DNA of 64,000 bases, taken from NCBI RefSeq assembly GCF_003234175.2, contig NZ_CP126257.1, positions 1,984,001 through 2,048,000 on the forward strand. Direction: 5' to 3'. The notes beneath the pieces were generated by a model that saw nothing but the letters and a program-made list of their open reading frames with translations, did not search any database and had not been told where the DNA came from. Positions within the stretch are counted from its first letter, which is position 1; every line of letters begins with the position of its first letter. This DNA comes from Curtobacterium sp. MCSS17_007. Lineage in GTDB: Bacteria > Actinomycetota > Actinomycetes > Actinomycetales > Microbacteriaceae. Positions 17,022 through 23,961 of this stretch are shown piece by piece. A program made the position numbers and the translations under genes.

Positions 17022-17587
17022 TGCTCCGCTCCCTGGCGCGTTCCGAAGTGAGCGACGACGTAGTTGCAACCGTCCTTCGGGTTCTTGGCTATGCCGAAGC
17101 CGACGTCCTGGTAGTTGCCGGTCAGGACCGCTTCATGGGTGGGGCTGGCGATCCAGGCGTTGACGACGGAGCTAGTGTCCGGCCAGCACTTCGCAAGGTT
17201 CTCCCCCGCGACGCTGTAGACGTACCCGGCTTTCGCGAACCAGTCCCATGACGTAGCGCCGAGGCGGTTGTGAGCCCAATACTGATTAGCCACAAGATCG
17301 TCGGCCTTGGCCTGAGCCGATTCGGTCAGCTGAGGGTCTAGGAACAGCATCGCAAGATGCTTGCTCGCCCGGTACTGGTCAACGAGCTCCAGTGCGCCAG
17401 GCACCGTCTCGGCAGCTTGCTGCGGGCGGGCCGTGACTGCCGCCGCCGGTGTGACCGCGGGCTCTTGAAGTTGGTTCTGAAAGTTGGTGACGGCCTGGAC
17501 CAGAAGCCAGATGCCGAGAACGATGAGTGCGCCGCACCCTGCCGCTATGAGCAGCCCGTAGTCTTTGTCCGATAATTTCCTTTGCAC
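17018..17587 (-). CDS. Membrane-anchored CAP/SCP-domain protein
   Basis: A 189-residue protein with an N-terminal membrane helix (residues ~10-34, LIAAGCGALIVLGIWLLVQ), a short linker and a C-terminal CAP (YkwD/SCP) domain: LVANQYWAHNRLGATSWDWF, AGENLAKCW, AWIASPTHEAVLTG and CNYVVAHFGT with two cysteines. CAP proteins act outside the cell in many bacteria; their presence in a prophage suggests lysogenic conversion of the host surface. The start GTG at 17587 has GAAGGAAC upstream. Confidence 0.8.
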   Translation of the reverse strand: MQRKLSDKDYGLLIAAGCGALIVLGIWLLVQAVTNFQNQLQEPAVTPAAAVTARPQQAAETVPGALELVDQYRASKHLAMLFLDPQLTESAQAKADDLVANQYWAHNRLGATSWDWFAKAGYVYSVAGENLAKCWPDTSSVVNAWIASPTHEAVLTGNYQDVGFGIAKNPKDGCNYVVAHFGTRQGAEQ

Positions 17588-18103
17588 GTTGATGTTCCTT
17601 CTTTAGTTGTGAATATGACGATCGACTGATCGCATGGACGCCGGCAGAGCCCAAGACAGGGAACTGCCGGCGAGTGATTGAACTGGCCATAATGAGAACT
17701 TAGCTCGAAAGCATTGTGCCGCCGCAGATCACTCTTTTGGCTGCCCTTCAATCACTTGGTTGAGCGCGCTGTTCTTAGGTATCTCTCCGTTCGACAGTGC
17801 GCCCATGTGATGAGTCGATGAAAGGTGCGATCAAGCGTATGAGTGTCGGCAGATTCGTCGGGGTTTGACCCGAAGTCGTCAGTGTCGTCCCGGGTGAACC
17901 GGCCCGCAAGTAACTAACTCACGTCCCTGGACATCCGTCCTCTCGGCGAGGATGACCGTTGAATCCCGCCTTGGCGATCGCCTAGTTATACCTACCAGCT
18001 CTCTGGCTGTCTCCGTCTGCCGACGCTACTACGCTTGATTGTTAAGTCGTTCTTTCGAACTGCCCTCATTATGCGCCTTGGTACTGAATAGTCAACCCTA
18101 TTT
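17588..18103. other. Non-coding gap: leader of the leftward CAP operon
   Basis: No convincing gene is seen in these 516 bases. A strong leftward promoter lies at its right end (18068-18095), so most of the gap should be transcribed as a leader or small RNA of about 470 bases before the CAP gene. Two hairpins are visible: CCGGCAG/CTGCCGG at 17641-17670 and TCCTC-TCGGC-GAGGA near 17938-17952. An open leftward stretch lacking a start codon (about 17,730-17,900) is probably fortuitous. Confidence 0.5.
18068..18095 (-). promoter_or_regulatory. Leftward sigma70-type promoter, copy 1
   Basis: TTGACT (18095-18090) and CATAAT (18073-18068) separated by 16 bases. The flanks AATAGGG before the -35 and G after the -10 are shared with the promoter at 20,039-20,067, suggesting joint control. 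Confidence 0.7.
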
Positions 18104-18595
18104 TTAGGAAACAGTAGGAACATCGGGAGTCGCATTGTCGGCTTCGAGTTGTATGACGTATTGCCAATGCTCCGGACGCGGCAGGTAGGTGAACCGGACT
18201 TGATTCGATCCGCCGTTCGTTTCGACACTGAGCGTTCCGTAGTTGAGGACCCTGCCGAAGATGCCGCCTATGAGCGCGTTGGACCGCGTGACGCGCACCC
18301 ATTCGGATTGCTCGTCGCGGCTGGTGAACGGCGTGACCCAGTTCTTGACCGTGATCCCGTTCTCAGTGAGTTCGACGTAGCTGAGGCCGTACACGTAGAT
18401 AAGGACGATCGAGATCGCGGCGGTCGAGAGGATGGCCAGGGCGGCGATGCCGAGCACGAGCATCTGATTGATGCCGGTCTGTTCGAGCATGGTGCCAAGC
18501 CCGGACCAGAAGATCCCGATCACGCAGAGGCCGGCCAACGCGATGATCACGTAGCCGATCCAGTGCTTGTAGATGCGTACGGGTAGCTGTTCCAT
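18104..18595 (-). CDS. Membrane protein with two helices and a PH-like domain
   Basis: A 163-residue protein with two membrane helices (residues ~12-32 and ~45-70) followed by a beta-rich domain (YGLSYVELTENGITVKNWV...) that resembles bacterial PH (YdbS/YokE-like) domains. The ATG at 18595 lies six bases after CACATT (18602-18607), with TTGACT 16 bases further upstream, so the transcript is probably leaderless. It is divergent from another membrane gene, their promoters overlapping. Likely expressed in the lysogen; function unknown. Confidence 0.7.
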   Translation of the reverse strand: MEQLPVRIYKHWIGYVIIALAGLCVIGIFWSGLGTMLEQTGINQMLVLGIAALAILSTAAISIVLIYVYGLSYVELTENGITVKNWVTPFTSRDEQSEWVRVTRSNALIGGIFGRVLNYGTLSVETNGGSNQVRFTYLPRPEHWQYVIQLEADNATPDVPTVS

Positions 18596-18601
18596 GACCC
18601 G

Positions 18602-18643
18602 AATGTGACAGAACCCGACAAAAAGTCAACGTGCCCCTATGCT
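18602..18643. promoter_or_regulatory. Overlapping divergent leaderless promoters
   Basis: Leftward: TTGACT (18629-18624), 16 bases, CACATT (18607-18602), six bases, ATG at 18595. Rightward: TATGCT (18638-18643), six bases, ATG at 18650. The leftward -35 lies within the rightward spacer, so polymerase binding at one should hinder the other. Confidence 0.65.
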
Positions 18644-18649
18644 TGCCCC

Positions 18650-18976
18650 ATGACAGACAAGATGACCCCGCGCCAGATCAGCAACGCTCTCCTGTGGGGC
18701 ACGATCGGCTCGCTGATCGCTTCGTTCATCATCGCGCTGCTCGGCAGGCTCTCTACCGACGTGGCCGACAACGTGATCGGCGCGATTGTGGCCATCATCA
18801 TCTTCGTGCTACTGATGATCTTCGCCAACCGGAAGATCGTGCCCGCGCTGGAGACGGGCGACTACTCGCTCTGGTACTCGTTCCTGTTCACGATCGGCTA
18901 CCCTTTCCTGGCCACCGGCATTTGCATCCTCGGCGTACTGACCGCGTTGTCGCTCGCCGATTTCATCCGGGCATAG
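18650..18976 (+). CDS. Small integral membrane protein (108 aa)
   Basis: Three predicted membrane helices: around residues 10-30 (LLWGTIGSLIASFIIALLG), 37-58 (VIGAIVAIIIFVLLMIF) and 75-104. The ATG at 18650 is preceded by TATGCT plus six bases, so the start is chosen as a leaderless one rather than the in-frame start 15 codons upstream. No known family. Divergent partner of the PH-like membrane protein. Confidence 0.7.
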   Translation: MTDKMTPRQISNALLWGTIGSLIASFIIALLGRLSTDVADNVIGAIVAIIIFVLLMIFANRKIVPALETGDYSLWYSFLFTIGYPFLATGICILGVLTALSLADFIRA

Positions 18977-19457
18977 AGCCCCCCTTCCCTAGCAGCAGGG
19001 ACCAGACGGGCGCGAAACCTTCAGCTGCTCTCTAAGACCGTTCCTTTTCCCGAGTACTGAGTGAGAGCAACCGGACCGCTTGTGAGCACCGCATAGACCA
19101 GGACGACGTTTAGGGGGCAATCAGATTTTTTACCGACGCCGGTAAAAAATCCATCGGAGCCTGGTTTTAGCGCTGACCGCAAAGTCCTGACTGCTGCCTT
19201 GGCTTCGTACTGCGAGGGGTTACGGCGTGCAATCTGTTGCTAAAGTATTTGCATAAGGGAACAGAACTGGTAAAATAGAACCAGTTGTGAATGGCGAACA
19301 GAAGCTCCGAGAGATCGGGGCTTTCTTAATGGCCGACTTATACCCCCGTGAGCCAGTTGTTGTGAATGGCAAACGGTTGCTACTATCAAACCACGCCGAC
19401 CGCATGCCGGTCAATATTGAACTATGCAAAGCGCCTGTGCTCGTGCATAATCAAGGC
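18977..19457. other. Regulatory gap with a palindrome and a short promoter-hairpin unit
   Basis: No confident gene in these 481 bases. It holds a perfect 12-bp palindrome (19124-19151), a TAAAAT hexamer (19271-19276) inside the inverted repeat AACTGG/CCAGTT, a hairpin AAGCTCCG/CGGGGCTT followed by TCTT (19302-19327), and a direct repeat CCAGTT...GTGAATGGC(G/A)AAC (19281-19299 and 19353-19374). A longer reading of the next gene could start at GTG 19287 and would cover part of it. Confidence 0.5.
19124..19151. repeat. Perfect 12-bp inverted repeat, 4-base spacer
   Basis: GATTTTTTACCG (19124-19135), ACGC, CGGTAAAAAATC (19140-19151). The A/T tracts are on the outer side of the stem, unlike a normal terminator, so a protein-binding palindrome (operator or partition-like site) is more likely. 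No neighbour identifies the binder. Confidence 0.6.
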
Positions 19458-19667
19458 ATGACAGCTCCCCGAAAACCAACACTGTTCGGCTGGCACCAGG
19501 TGCCCGAAATGAAACGGCCGCAGAAGTTCATAGACGCCGACCTGGCAGAGTTCCAAACGAAAAAGGGTGGACATGGACAGAACTATCAGTCACAATTGGT
19601 GAAGAAGATGGAGGAAGCGGCTGCTCGCAGGTCGAAGAAACCGGATTCATCTGCCACAAAAGAGTAG
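19458..19667 (+). CDS. Small basic protein (69 aa)
   Basis: Starts at ATG 19458, six bases after CATAAT (19446-19451), and ends at an intrinsic terminator. The product (MTAPRKPTLFGWHQVPEMKR...) is strongly basic at the C-terminus and might bind nucleic acid. A longer version from GTG 19287 (126 residues) cannot be excluded. No family recognised. Confidence 0.5.
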   Translation: MTAPRKPTLFGWHQVPEMKRPQKFIDADLAEFQTKKGGHGQNYQSQLVKKMEEAAARRSKKPDSSATKE

Positions 19668-19691
19668 CCCCGCTGGCGAGCGGGGCTTTTT
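19666..19691 (+). terminator. Intrinsic terminator
   Basis: AGCCCCGCT-GGCG-AGCGGGGCT followed by TTTTTC; the stem starts within the stop codon of the preceding gene. Confidence 0.85.
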
Positions 19692-19696
19692 CTATG

Positions 19697-19867
19697 TCAG
19701 AGTGCGATTGATACGGCGGCGAAGAGCAGCGACAGAACCGTCAAGAGCCAAAGCGTTTCGTTCTGTTGCCAGTATCGTACGTTGAGTCTTTTCGTCCTCG
19801 GACCGCGGGGCTTTCGTCCCAGGGCGCTCAAGTCGAGAATCTCGCCGGTGGCGGTATTGACGATCAC
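19697..19867 (-). CDS. Small single-pass membrane protein (56 aa)
   Basis: GTG start at 19867 overlaps the stop of the upstream small gene by four bases (GTGA). The product begins MIVNTATGEILDLSALGR, has a basic middle (KPRGPRTKRLNVRYW) and ends with a membrane helix (TLWLLTVLSLLFAAVSIAL). It is shorter than usual annotation cut-offs. The coupling and the promoter at 20,039-20,067 support it as real. Function unknown. Confidence 0.65.
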   Translation of the reverse strand: MIVNTATGEILDLSALGRKPRGPRTKRLNVRYWQQNETLWLLTVLSLLFAAVSIAL

Positions 19868-20007
19868 GCGGCCGCCTGCAGTTTGTCTTTGACCTCGCCC
19901 AACAGCGCGACTTCGTTCAACGAGTCCATGTCCAGCTGATCAAGCATGTCGTCTATGACGAGCAACAGCAATCCTTTTTCATCTTCACTCAACGTGATGG
20001 TTATCAT
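19864..20007 (-). CDS. Small acidic protein (47 aa)
   Basis: ATG at 20007 preceded by AGGACAAGAAGT, an acceptable ribosome binding site. The product (MITITLSEDEKGLLLLVIDD...) is acidic and helical, of a type often seen in phage regulatory gene clusters. First gene of a two-gene leftward operon with the membrane peptide. No family recognised. Confidence 0.6.
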   Translation of the reverse strand: MITITLSEDEKGLLLLVIDDMLDQLDMDSLNEVALLGEVKDKLQAAA

Positions 20008-20038
20008 ACTTCTTGTCCTGTTTAGTTATTACCCTTTC

Positions 20039-20067
20039 ATTATGCGCTTCCGCGCCGTAATAGTCAA
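20039..20067 (-). promoter_or_regulatory. Leftward sigma70-type promoter, copy 2
   Basis: TTGACT (20067-20062), 17 bases, CATAAT (20044-20039). It shares AAATAGGG-TTGACTATT and GCGCATAATG with copy 1 at 18,068-18,095. It would start transcription about 25 bases before the small gene at 20,007. Confidence 0.75.
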
Positions 20068-20082
20068 CCCTATTTACAGAGG

Positions 20083-20787
20083 TCAACCGAAGAACAAGCC
20101 CGTAAACTCGGGAAGCGTGCACGCGTAAAAAAGGTCCTTCACTTCATCCCTGCCCCGCTCGATGATCGTGCGCAGCTCACGGGCGCGCTGCTCGTCCGGC
20201 GCGATGAACACCACGCGCGGAAAGAACGTCATGCTCCCCTGCTCGTACGCATGTGCGTATCGCTTGAGCTTGTCCTTGATCGCGTCCTGGCGTTCGGTCC
20301 CCCGGTCGGCTTCGATCCAGAGTTCGACGTTCCGCCGCTTCACGTGGTCGCCGGCATCAACGTAGTAGTCGGGCCTCAGTTCGGCACCGGCCACTACCCT
20401 GTGCGTGTGGGGTTCTGTGTCGTAGCGGTCGATCGTGATGCGGCCCGCCTGTTCCGCCCGGACCAATTCCACGTGCACGTCGGCAATGGCGAGCGTATGC
20501 AGGTTCACCGAACGATAAGGCCAATACTTGCCCGGACGTCCTGAGAGCGCGTGTCCGGCGCTTCCGAGCTGATAGACGTACTGACCGCTGCCCGAGCCGT
20601 TTCCGCCCACTGGACGGCGTTCTACGAGCTTCACGTAGTTGTGATCGATGAGCCGGTGCATGGTCCGCCACTGCGGAGTAGGGCTCTTCACGTCCGCGAA
20701 ATGCATGGCCGCTATGTGTTCGGAAGCAAGCTGTCCGAAGCGTGCAATAGACAGCACGATGAGGCGGTCACGGTCGAGGATGATCAT
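20083..20787 (-). CDS. Replication-relaxation family protein, candidate phage regulator
   Basis: A 234-residue protein with an N-terminal winged-helix region (MIILDRDRLIVLSIARFGQL...) and a C-terminal part containing RPDYYVDAGDHVKRRNVELW and EADRGTER, the pattern of the replication-relaxation (PF13814-like) family found on actinobacterial plasmids and phages. The ATG at 20787 is directly preceded by TTGACA-17-CATAGT and seven bases, so it is expressed from a strong promoter without a leader. Position beside the divergent early operon makes it a candidate immunity or replication regulator; this is inferred. Confidence 0.7.
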   Translation of the reverse strand: MIILDRDRLIVLSIARFGQLASEHIAAMHFADVKSPTPQWRTMHRLIDHNYVKLVERRPVGGNGSGSGQYVYQLGSAGHALSGRPGKYWPYRSVNLHTLAIADVHVELVRAEQAGRITIDRYDTEPHTHRVVAGAELRPDYYVDAGDHVKRRNVELWIEADRGTERQDAIKDKLKRYAHAYEQGSMTFFPRVVFIAPDEQRARELRTIIERGRDEVKDLFYACTLPEFTGLFFG

Positions 20788-21245
20788 GGGGATCACTATG
20801 AGGGAGCCAAGTACGCGTGTCAACGGCCGCCCGATCCCCGCGCCAGCGCGGATGCGCCGTGGCCCGAAGTCCACAACAGGTCCACGTCCATCTCCACACC
20901 CAGAGGCCGTCATGATTTATCCACAGCAAAACGACTTGTTTGCGACATAAAAGCGTTGACTATTGAACGACCATAGTCCACACTATTGCACAGACGAAAG
21001 CGGAACGCCGATAGCAAGTTCGACAGCCTGTAGTCACCGCATATTTAACAACCAGGTCATGCAGCGGCAAGGGCGCACGACGCACTGGACCGTCAGTCCT
21101 TCGGCCCGCTGAAAGTGAAACGCGCCTAAGTACCGCGTGTCTCTGCGTCTCAGTCCCTTCCGCCTACCGCATGTGTCAGAAGGGACGCCCTTGCGACTGC
21201 ATGACTACATATCAAAAAGGGGGAAACGAAAGGCTCAAACACCGA
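20788..21245. promoter_or_regulatory. Divergent control region of the early operon
   Basis: Leftward promoter TTGACA (20823-20818), 17 bases, CATAGT (20800-20795) for the replication-relaxation gene. Rightward, TTGACTATT at about 20954 with CACACT 17 bases downstream is a plausible early promoter and repeats the TTGACTATT word of the promoters at 18,095 and 20,067. A GTCCCTT/AAGGGAC hairpin lies near 21,160-21,190. No confident gene is present; a possible upstream extension of the 21,246 gene begins at 21,201. Confidence 0.6.
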
Positions 21246-21545
21246 ATGAATCGAGAACACCAGTGGAACCTGCCACCCAAAGTGAAGGGCTCCACGCTCA
21301 AGAAACTCCACCACAAGCTCGACCCGTCTTTCATAGAAGCCCTCGACGGCCTCTCGAAGCGGGAAAGCGAGCGTACCGGCCGCAAGGTATCGAGAGGAAC
21401 CATCCTCACCGACCTCAGCACCAAGGACTCAGCGTTCCACCGCCAGAAGCGCGCCGAACTGCGACGTCTGTACACACAACTTAAAAAGGAACTCACCACC
21501 GATGCAAGCACTCACAACAACCCGAAGGAACAAGAACGAACGTAG
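21246..21545 (+). CDS. Uncharacterised early protein (99 aa)
   Basis: A basic, helical protein (MNREHQWNLPPKVKGSTLKK...) at the head of the rightward early operon. The central segment GRKVSRGTILTDL resembles the helix start of RHH-type proteins but is too weak to call. Starts at 21201 or 21171 are possible in the same frame. No known family. Confidence 0.55.
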   Translation: MNREHQWNLPPKVKGSTLKKLHHKLDPSFIEALDGLSKRESERTGRKVSRGTILTDLSTKDSAFHRQKRAELRRLYTQLKKELTTDASTHNNPKEQERT

Positions 21546-21690
21546 TCGAGCCACGGAAGCCCGCCTGGACCGCCGCATGGCCGCCTCAGCGCCCCGCTAC
21601 CAGCCACGACGACGATCGTTCGGCAAGTCACCCCAGCACTCACTAGCACGCTCTCTGAGCAAGGCCCTCGTATGGACGACGATTCAGTAG
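21502..21690 (+). CDS. Possible small basic protein (62 aa)
   Basis: Overlaps the previous gene by 44 bases and the ERF gene by 19. AAAAAGGA lies about 13 bases upstream of the ATG. The product is rich in Arg and Ser (TRRNKNERSRATEARLDRR...). It fills an otherwise empty gap between two genes, but there is no family support. Confidence 0.35.
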   Translation: MQALTTTRRNKNERSRATEARLDRRMAASAPRYQPRRRSFGKSPQHSLARSLSKALVWTTIQ

Positions 21691-22577
21691 GCAAGAAGAC
21701 GCCGGAGTACCTGGTACCGCCGGTCATCGCCAAAGCGCTGATCAGCATCCAGTCGGAACTCAAGGCTCTTACCAAGAGCGCTGCGAACGACGCCTACGGA
21801 AGCAACTACGTGCCGCTCGACGTGGTGACAGAGAAGGCGCACGAGCTGCTGTCCGCCAGGAAGATCGCGGTGATGCAGCCGATGATCACCGACGAACACG
21901 GCCACGCAGCCCTCGAAACGATCCTCGTCCACGAGAGCGGCAAGAGCTTCATCAGGACCACCAAGCTCGCCATACGGGAGATCGATCCTCAGAAGCACGG
22001 CTCTGCCGTCACCTACACGCGCAGGTACGCCTTGATGGCCATGATCGGCATCACGGCGAAAGAAGAGGATGACGACGGCAACAAGGCTGCGGGTGCCATC
22101 GCGCCGGTGACCGAGGAACAGAAGGGCCAGATCGAGACGCTTCTGAAGCACCTCAAGTGGCCGAGGAAGAACATCGCGGCCGAGGTCTTCAAGCTCAAGT
22201 CCCGGGACTCCGCCGCACTGGCGATCATCAACTTCGAGAAGATCGTCGCCGAGAAGATGCGCGACGTCGAGTCGGTGAAGAACGCCACGGCGATCGAAGT
22301 CACCGAGGACCCCGACACGCTGCCGATAGACGACAGCACGCCGGTCGGAACGCTCGGAGCCCGGCTCAAGGCGCTCAAGCTGGCGAGCCCGTCCTACGAG
22401 AACAAGGTGGTCAAGTCGGCCACCGGCAAGCCGTTCATGGCGAACGTGAAGACGCCGGAGGACTTCAAGAAGCTTGACGAGTACCTGGCAGCGCTCGAGA
22501 AGGGCACCTACCACCTGCCAGCAGAGTTCTACGCGCCGTCGGACGAAGAGATCATCGTCGACGAGCCGGTCGCGTAG
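21672..22577 (+). CDS. ERF-family single-strand annealing protein
   Basis: A 301-residue recombination protein. The N-terminal ~150 residues fit the ERF family: ALISIQSELKALTKSA, YVPLDVVTEKAHELL, and GSAVTYTRRYALMAMIGITA, the last being the most conserved part of the family. ERF proteins anneal complementary DNA strands during phage recombination and circularisation. The C-terminal half is variable and charged, ending in a degraded acidic tail (PSDEEIIVDEPVA). First large gene of the early operon. Confidence 0.88.
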   Translation: MDDDSVGKKTPEYLVPPVIAKALISIQSELKALTKSAANDAYGSNYVPLDVVTEKAHELLSARKIAVMQPMITDEHGHAALETILVHESGKSFIRTTKLAIREIDPQKHGSAVTYTRRYALMAMIGITAKEEDDDGNKAAGAIAPVTEEQKGQIETLLKHLKWPRKNIAAEVFKLKSRDSAALAIINFEKIVAEKMRDVESVKNATAIEVTEDPDTLPIDDSTPVGTLGARLKALKLASPSYENKVVKSATGKPFMANVKTPEDFKKLDEYLAALEKGTYHLPAEFYAPSDEEIIVDEPVA

Positions 22578-22627
22578 GACCGCACACACAACTGAATAAC
22601 GGGCCGAGGCCCAGGAGAACAATCCAC

Positions 22628-23140
22628 ATGAGCAAGCCGCTACAACAGCGCACGTTCAACAACATCAATCGCTACATCAAGCAGGTTGTGAAGGAAGGCT
22701 TGTACAAAGCCGAGAAGGTCGCCGAAGTTACTGGCGTCAGCGTGTCCACCGTCCGGGCCATCAAGCGCCTCAAGACGTGGAAGGCGTACCAGGCATACCT
22801 CTTGGCCCGACACACGAGCCGCAAGACGACGCCGGCCGAACAGACGCTGATCAACGACCTCAAGGAGGTTCAAGAGAACCCCGCCGAGCACGAGTACGTC
22901 ACTCTGAAACAGTTCAATGATGCGGTTGCCAAACTGTCCGGTGACGTCAGCAACGCAAAGTCCGTCGCGAACATCGCCAACGGCAAAGCGGACGCAGCCG
23001 TCAAGAAGAGCGAGCAAGCCTTCAGCGCGGCCGACGACGCATCTACCCGCGAACATCAGAACAGCGGCATCCTCTGCACGATCATGCAGCGCAAACCGGG
23101 ATGGTTCCGCCGCGTGCAAGTCGAGACGTCCGACCGCTGA
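22628..23140 (+). CDS. HTH protein with coiled-coil C-terminal half
   Basis: A 170-residue protein with CAGGAGAAC eight bases before its ATG. Residues ~20-50 (GLYKAEKVAEVTGVSVSTV) are a helix-turn-helix. The C-terminal half is Ala/Lys/Asp-rich with heptad-like spacing (VANIANGKADAAVKKSEQAF), a probable coiled coil. It could be a transcription regulator or replication accessory protein. Its stop overlaps the start of the next gene. Confidence 0.65.
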   Translation: MSKPLQQRTFNNINRYIKQVVKEGLYKAEKVAEVTGVSVSTVRAIKRLKTWKAYQAYLLARHTSRKTTPAEQTLINDLKEVQENPAEHEYVTLKQFNDAVAKLSGDVSNAKSVANIANGKADAAVKKSEQAFSAADDASTREHQNSGILCTIMQRKPGWFRRVQVETSDR

Positions 23141-23415
23141 TGAAACAGCTCGGTTTGCTCGAAGGCTCGAACATCTTCGGAGACGAGGTGCCGGAGAAGC
23201 AGCCGGACCCGTATCGGACCGCTGATGGCGAGATACGGGCGCTCCCCTCCAAAGCGATCCTCTGGTACGTGAAAGAGCACGGCCTGACACTATGGGCGAC
23301 CGGAGCGTGGCCCACGATCTACTTCGTCACCGAAGATGATCAGCAGCAGGGCGTGACGATTGGAGAGATCGTCGAGGACTACCAGGCGCGGGACCACAAG
23401 AACAACCGCGCCTAG
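23140..23415 (+). CDS. Uncharacterised early protein (91 aa)
   Basis: The ATG at 23140 overlaps the previous stop (TGATGA), so the start is set by coupling. The product (MKQLGLLEGSNIFGDEVPEK...) has an acidic N-terminus and a beta-rich middle (GLTLWATGAWPTIYFVTEDD). No family recognised. Confidence 0.6.
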   Translation: MKQLGLLEGSNIFGDEVPEKQPDPYRTADGEIRALPSKAILWYVKEHGLTLWATGAWPTIYFVTEDDQQQGVTIGEIVEDYQARDHKNNRA

Positions 23416-23418
23416 CAC

Positions 23419-23769
23419 CTACCTATCGCTCGCCACCGAACAGTGGCGGCACACGAACACCAGGACGTCAAGGGACGGGTCGCCGTTGAGTGCGTGAATG
23501 AAGCCGGGTTCCATCCTGCGCTTCAGACACAGCGAGCAGTAGTACTGATCCAGCCCTCTCGACTCCATGTACGCGACGACACGGCTCCTGACAGTGTCCG
23601 GCATACGGATCGCCTGCCTGGTCGGCCGACGGCCCACGCGCTGCGCAATGAGGCGCTGCAGCTGACGCTGGGTAATCGACAGCGAGAGCTCTTCCTTGAT
23701 CCACGCGGCACTCATGCCCTTGGTCTGGGACAGGTAAAGGATCTCGTCGATGTCGTAGTCGCGCGCCAT
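23419..23769 (-). CDS. HTH plus zinc-ribbon protein on the opposite strand
   Basis: A 116-residue protein, convergent with the early operon. The N-terminal ~50 residues look like a helix-turn-helix (DEILYLSQTKGMSAAWIKEE). The C-terminal half has C78-x2-C81 and C107-x2-C110, a four-cysteine zinc ribbon. A possible phage transcription regulator. No clear ribosome binding site precedes the ATG at 23769, and an adjacent small gene is divergent from it. Confidence 0.65.
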   Translation of the reverse strand: MARDYDIDEILYLSQTKGMSAAWIKEELSLSITQRQLQRLIAQRVGRRPTRQAIRMPDTVRSRVVAYMESRGLDQYYCSLCLKRRMEPGFIHALNGDPSLDVLVFVCRHCSVASDR

Positions 23770-23799
23770 TAATACTTACATTTAATCACAGGAGGTCAT

Positions 23800-23961
23800 A
23801 TGACCCTAGTTATCGGACTACTCTTATCAGTCTTCCTCGACATCACCGCGCAATGGGTTTTGATGCTGACGCACTCGCAGTTCTCAGTGCCGGTCGCGCT
23901 CGTCGTGGGAACACTCAGCGGTCTCGCTGGCATGTCAATCGTCGTCGCGGCGACGAGGTAG
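23800..23961 (+). CDS. Small two-helix membrane protein (53 aa)
   Basis: A perfect ribosome binding site AGGAGGT (23790-23796) precedes the ATG at 23800. The product has two hydrophobic segments (TLVIGLLLSVFLDITAQWVL and VALVVGTLSGLAGMSIVVA) with few charges. Below common length cut-offs, so easily missed. It may be a holin-like or host-modifying peptide, but position in the early region argues against a simple holin; function unknown. Confidence 0.7.
   Translation: MTLVIGLLLSVFLDITAQWVLMLTHSQFSVPVALVVGTLSGLAGMSIVVAATR

Noticed and set aside
17588..18103. tRNA or protein gene in the CAP leader
   Set aside because: A GGGGTTTGACCC-like segment resembles a T-arm but no cloverleaf forms, and the one open leftward frame has no start codon or ribosome binding site.
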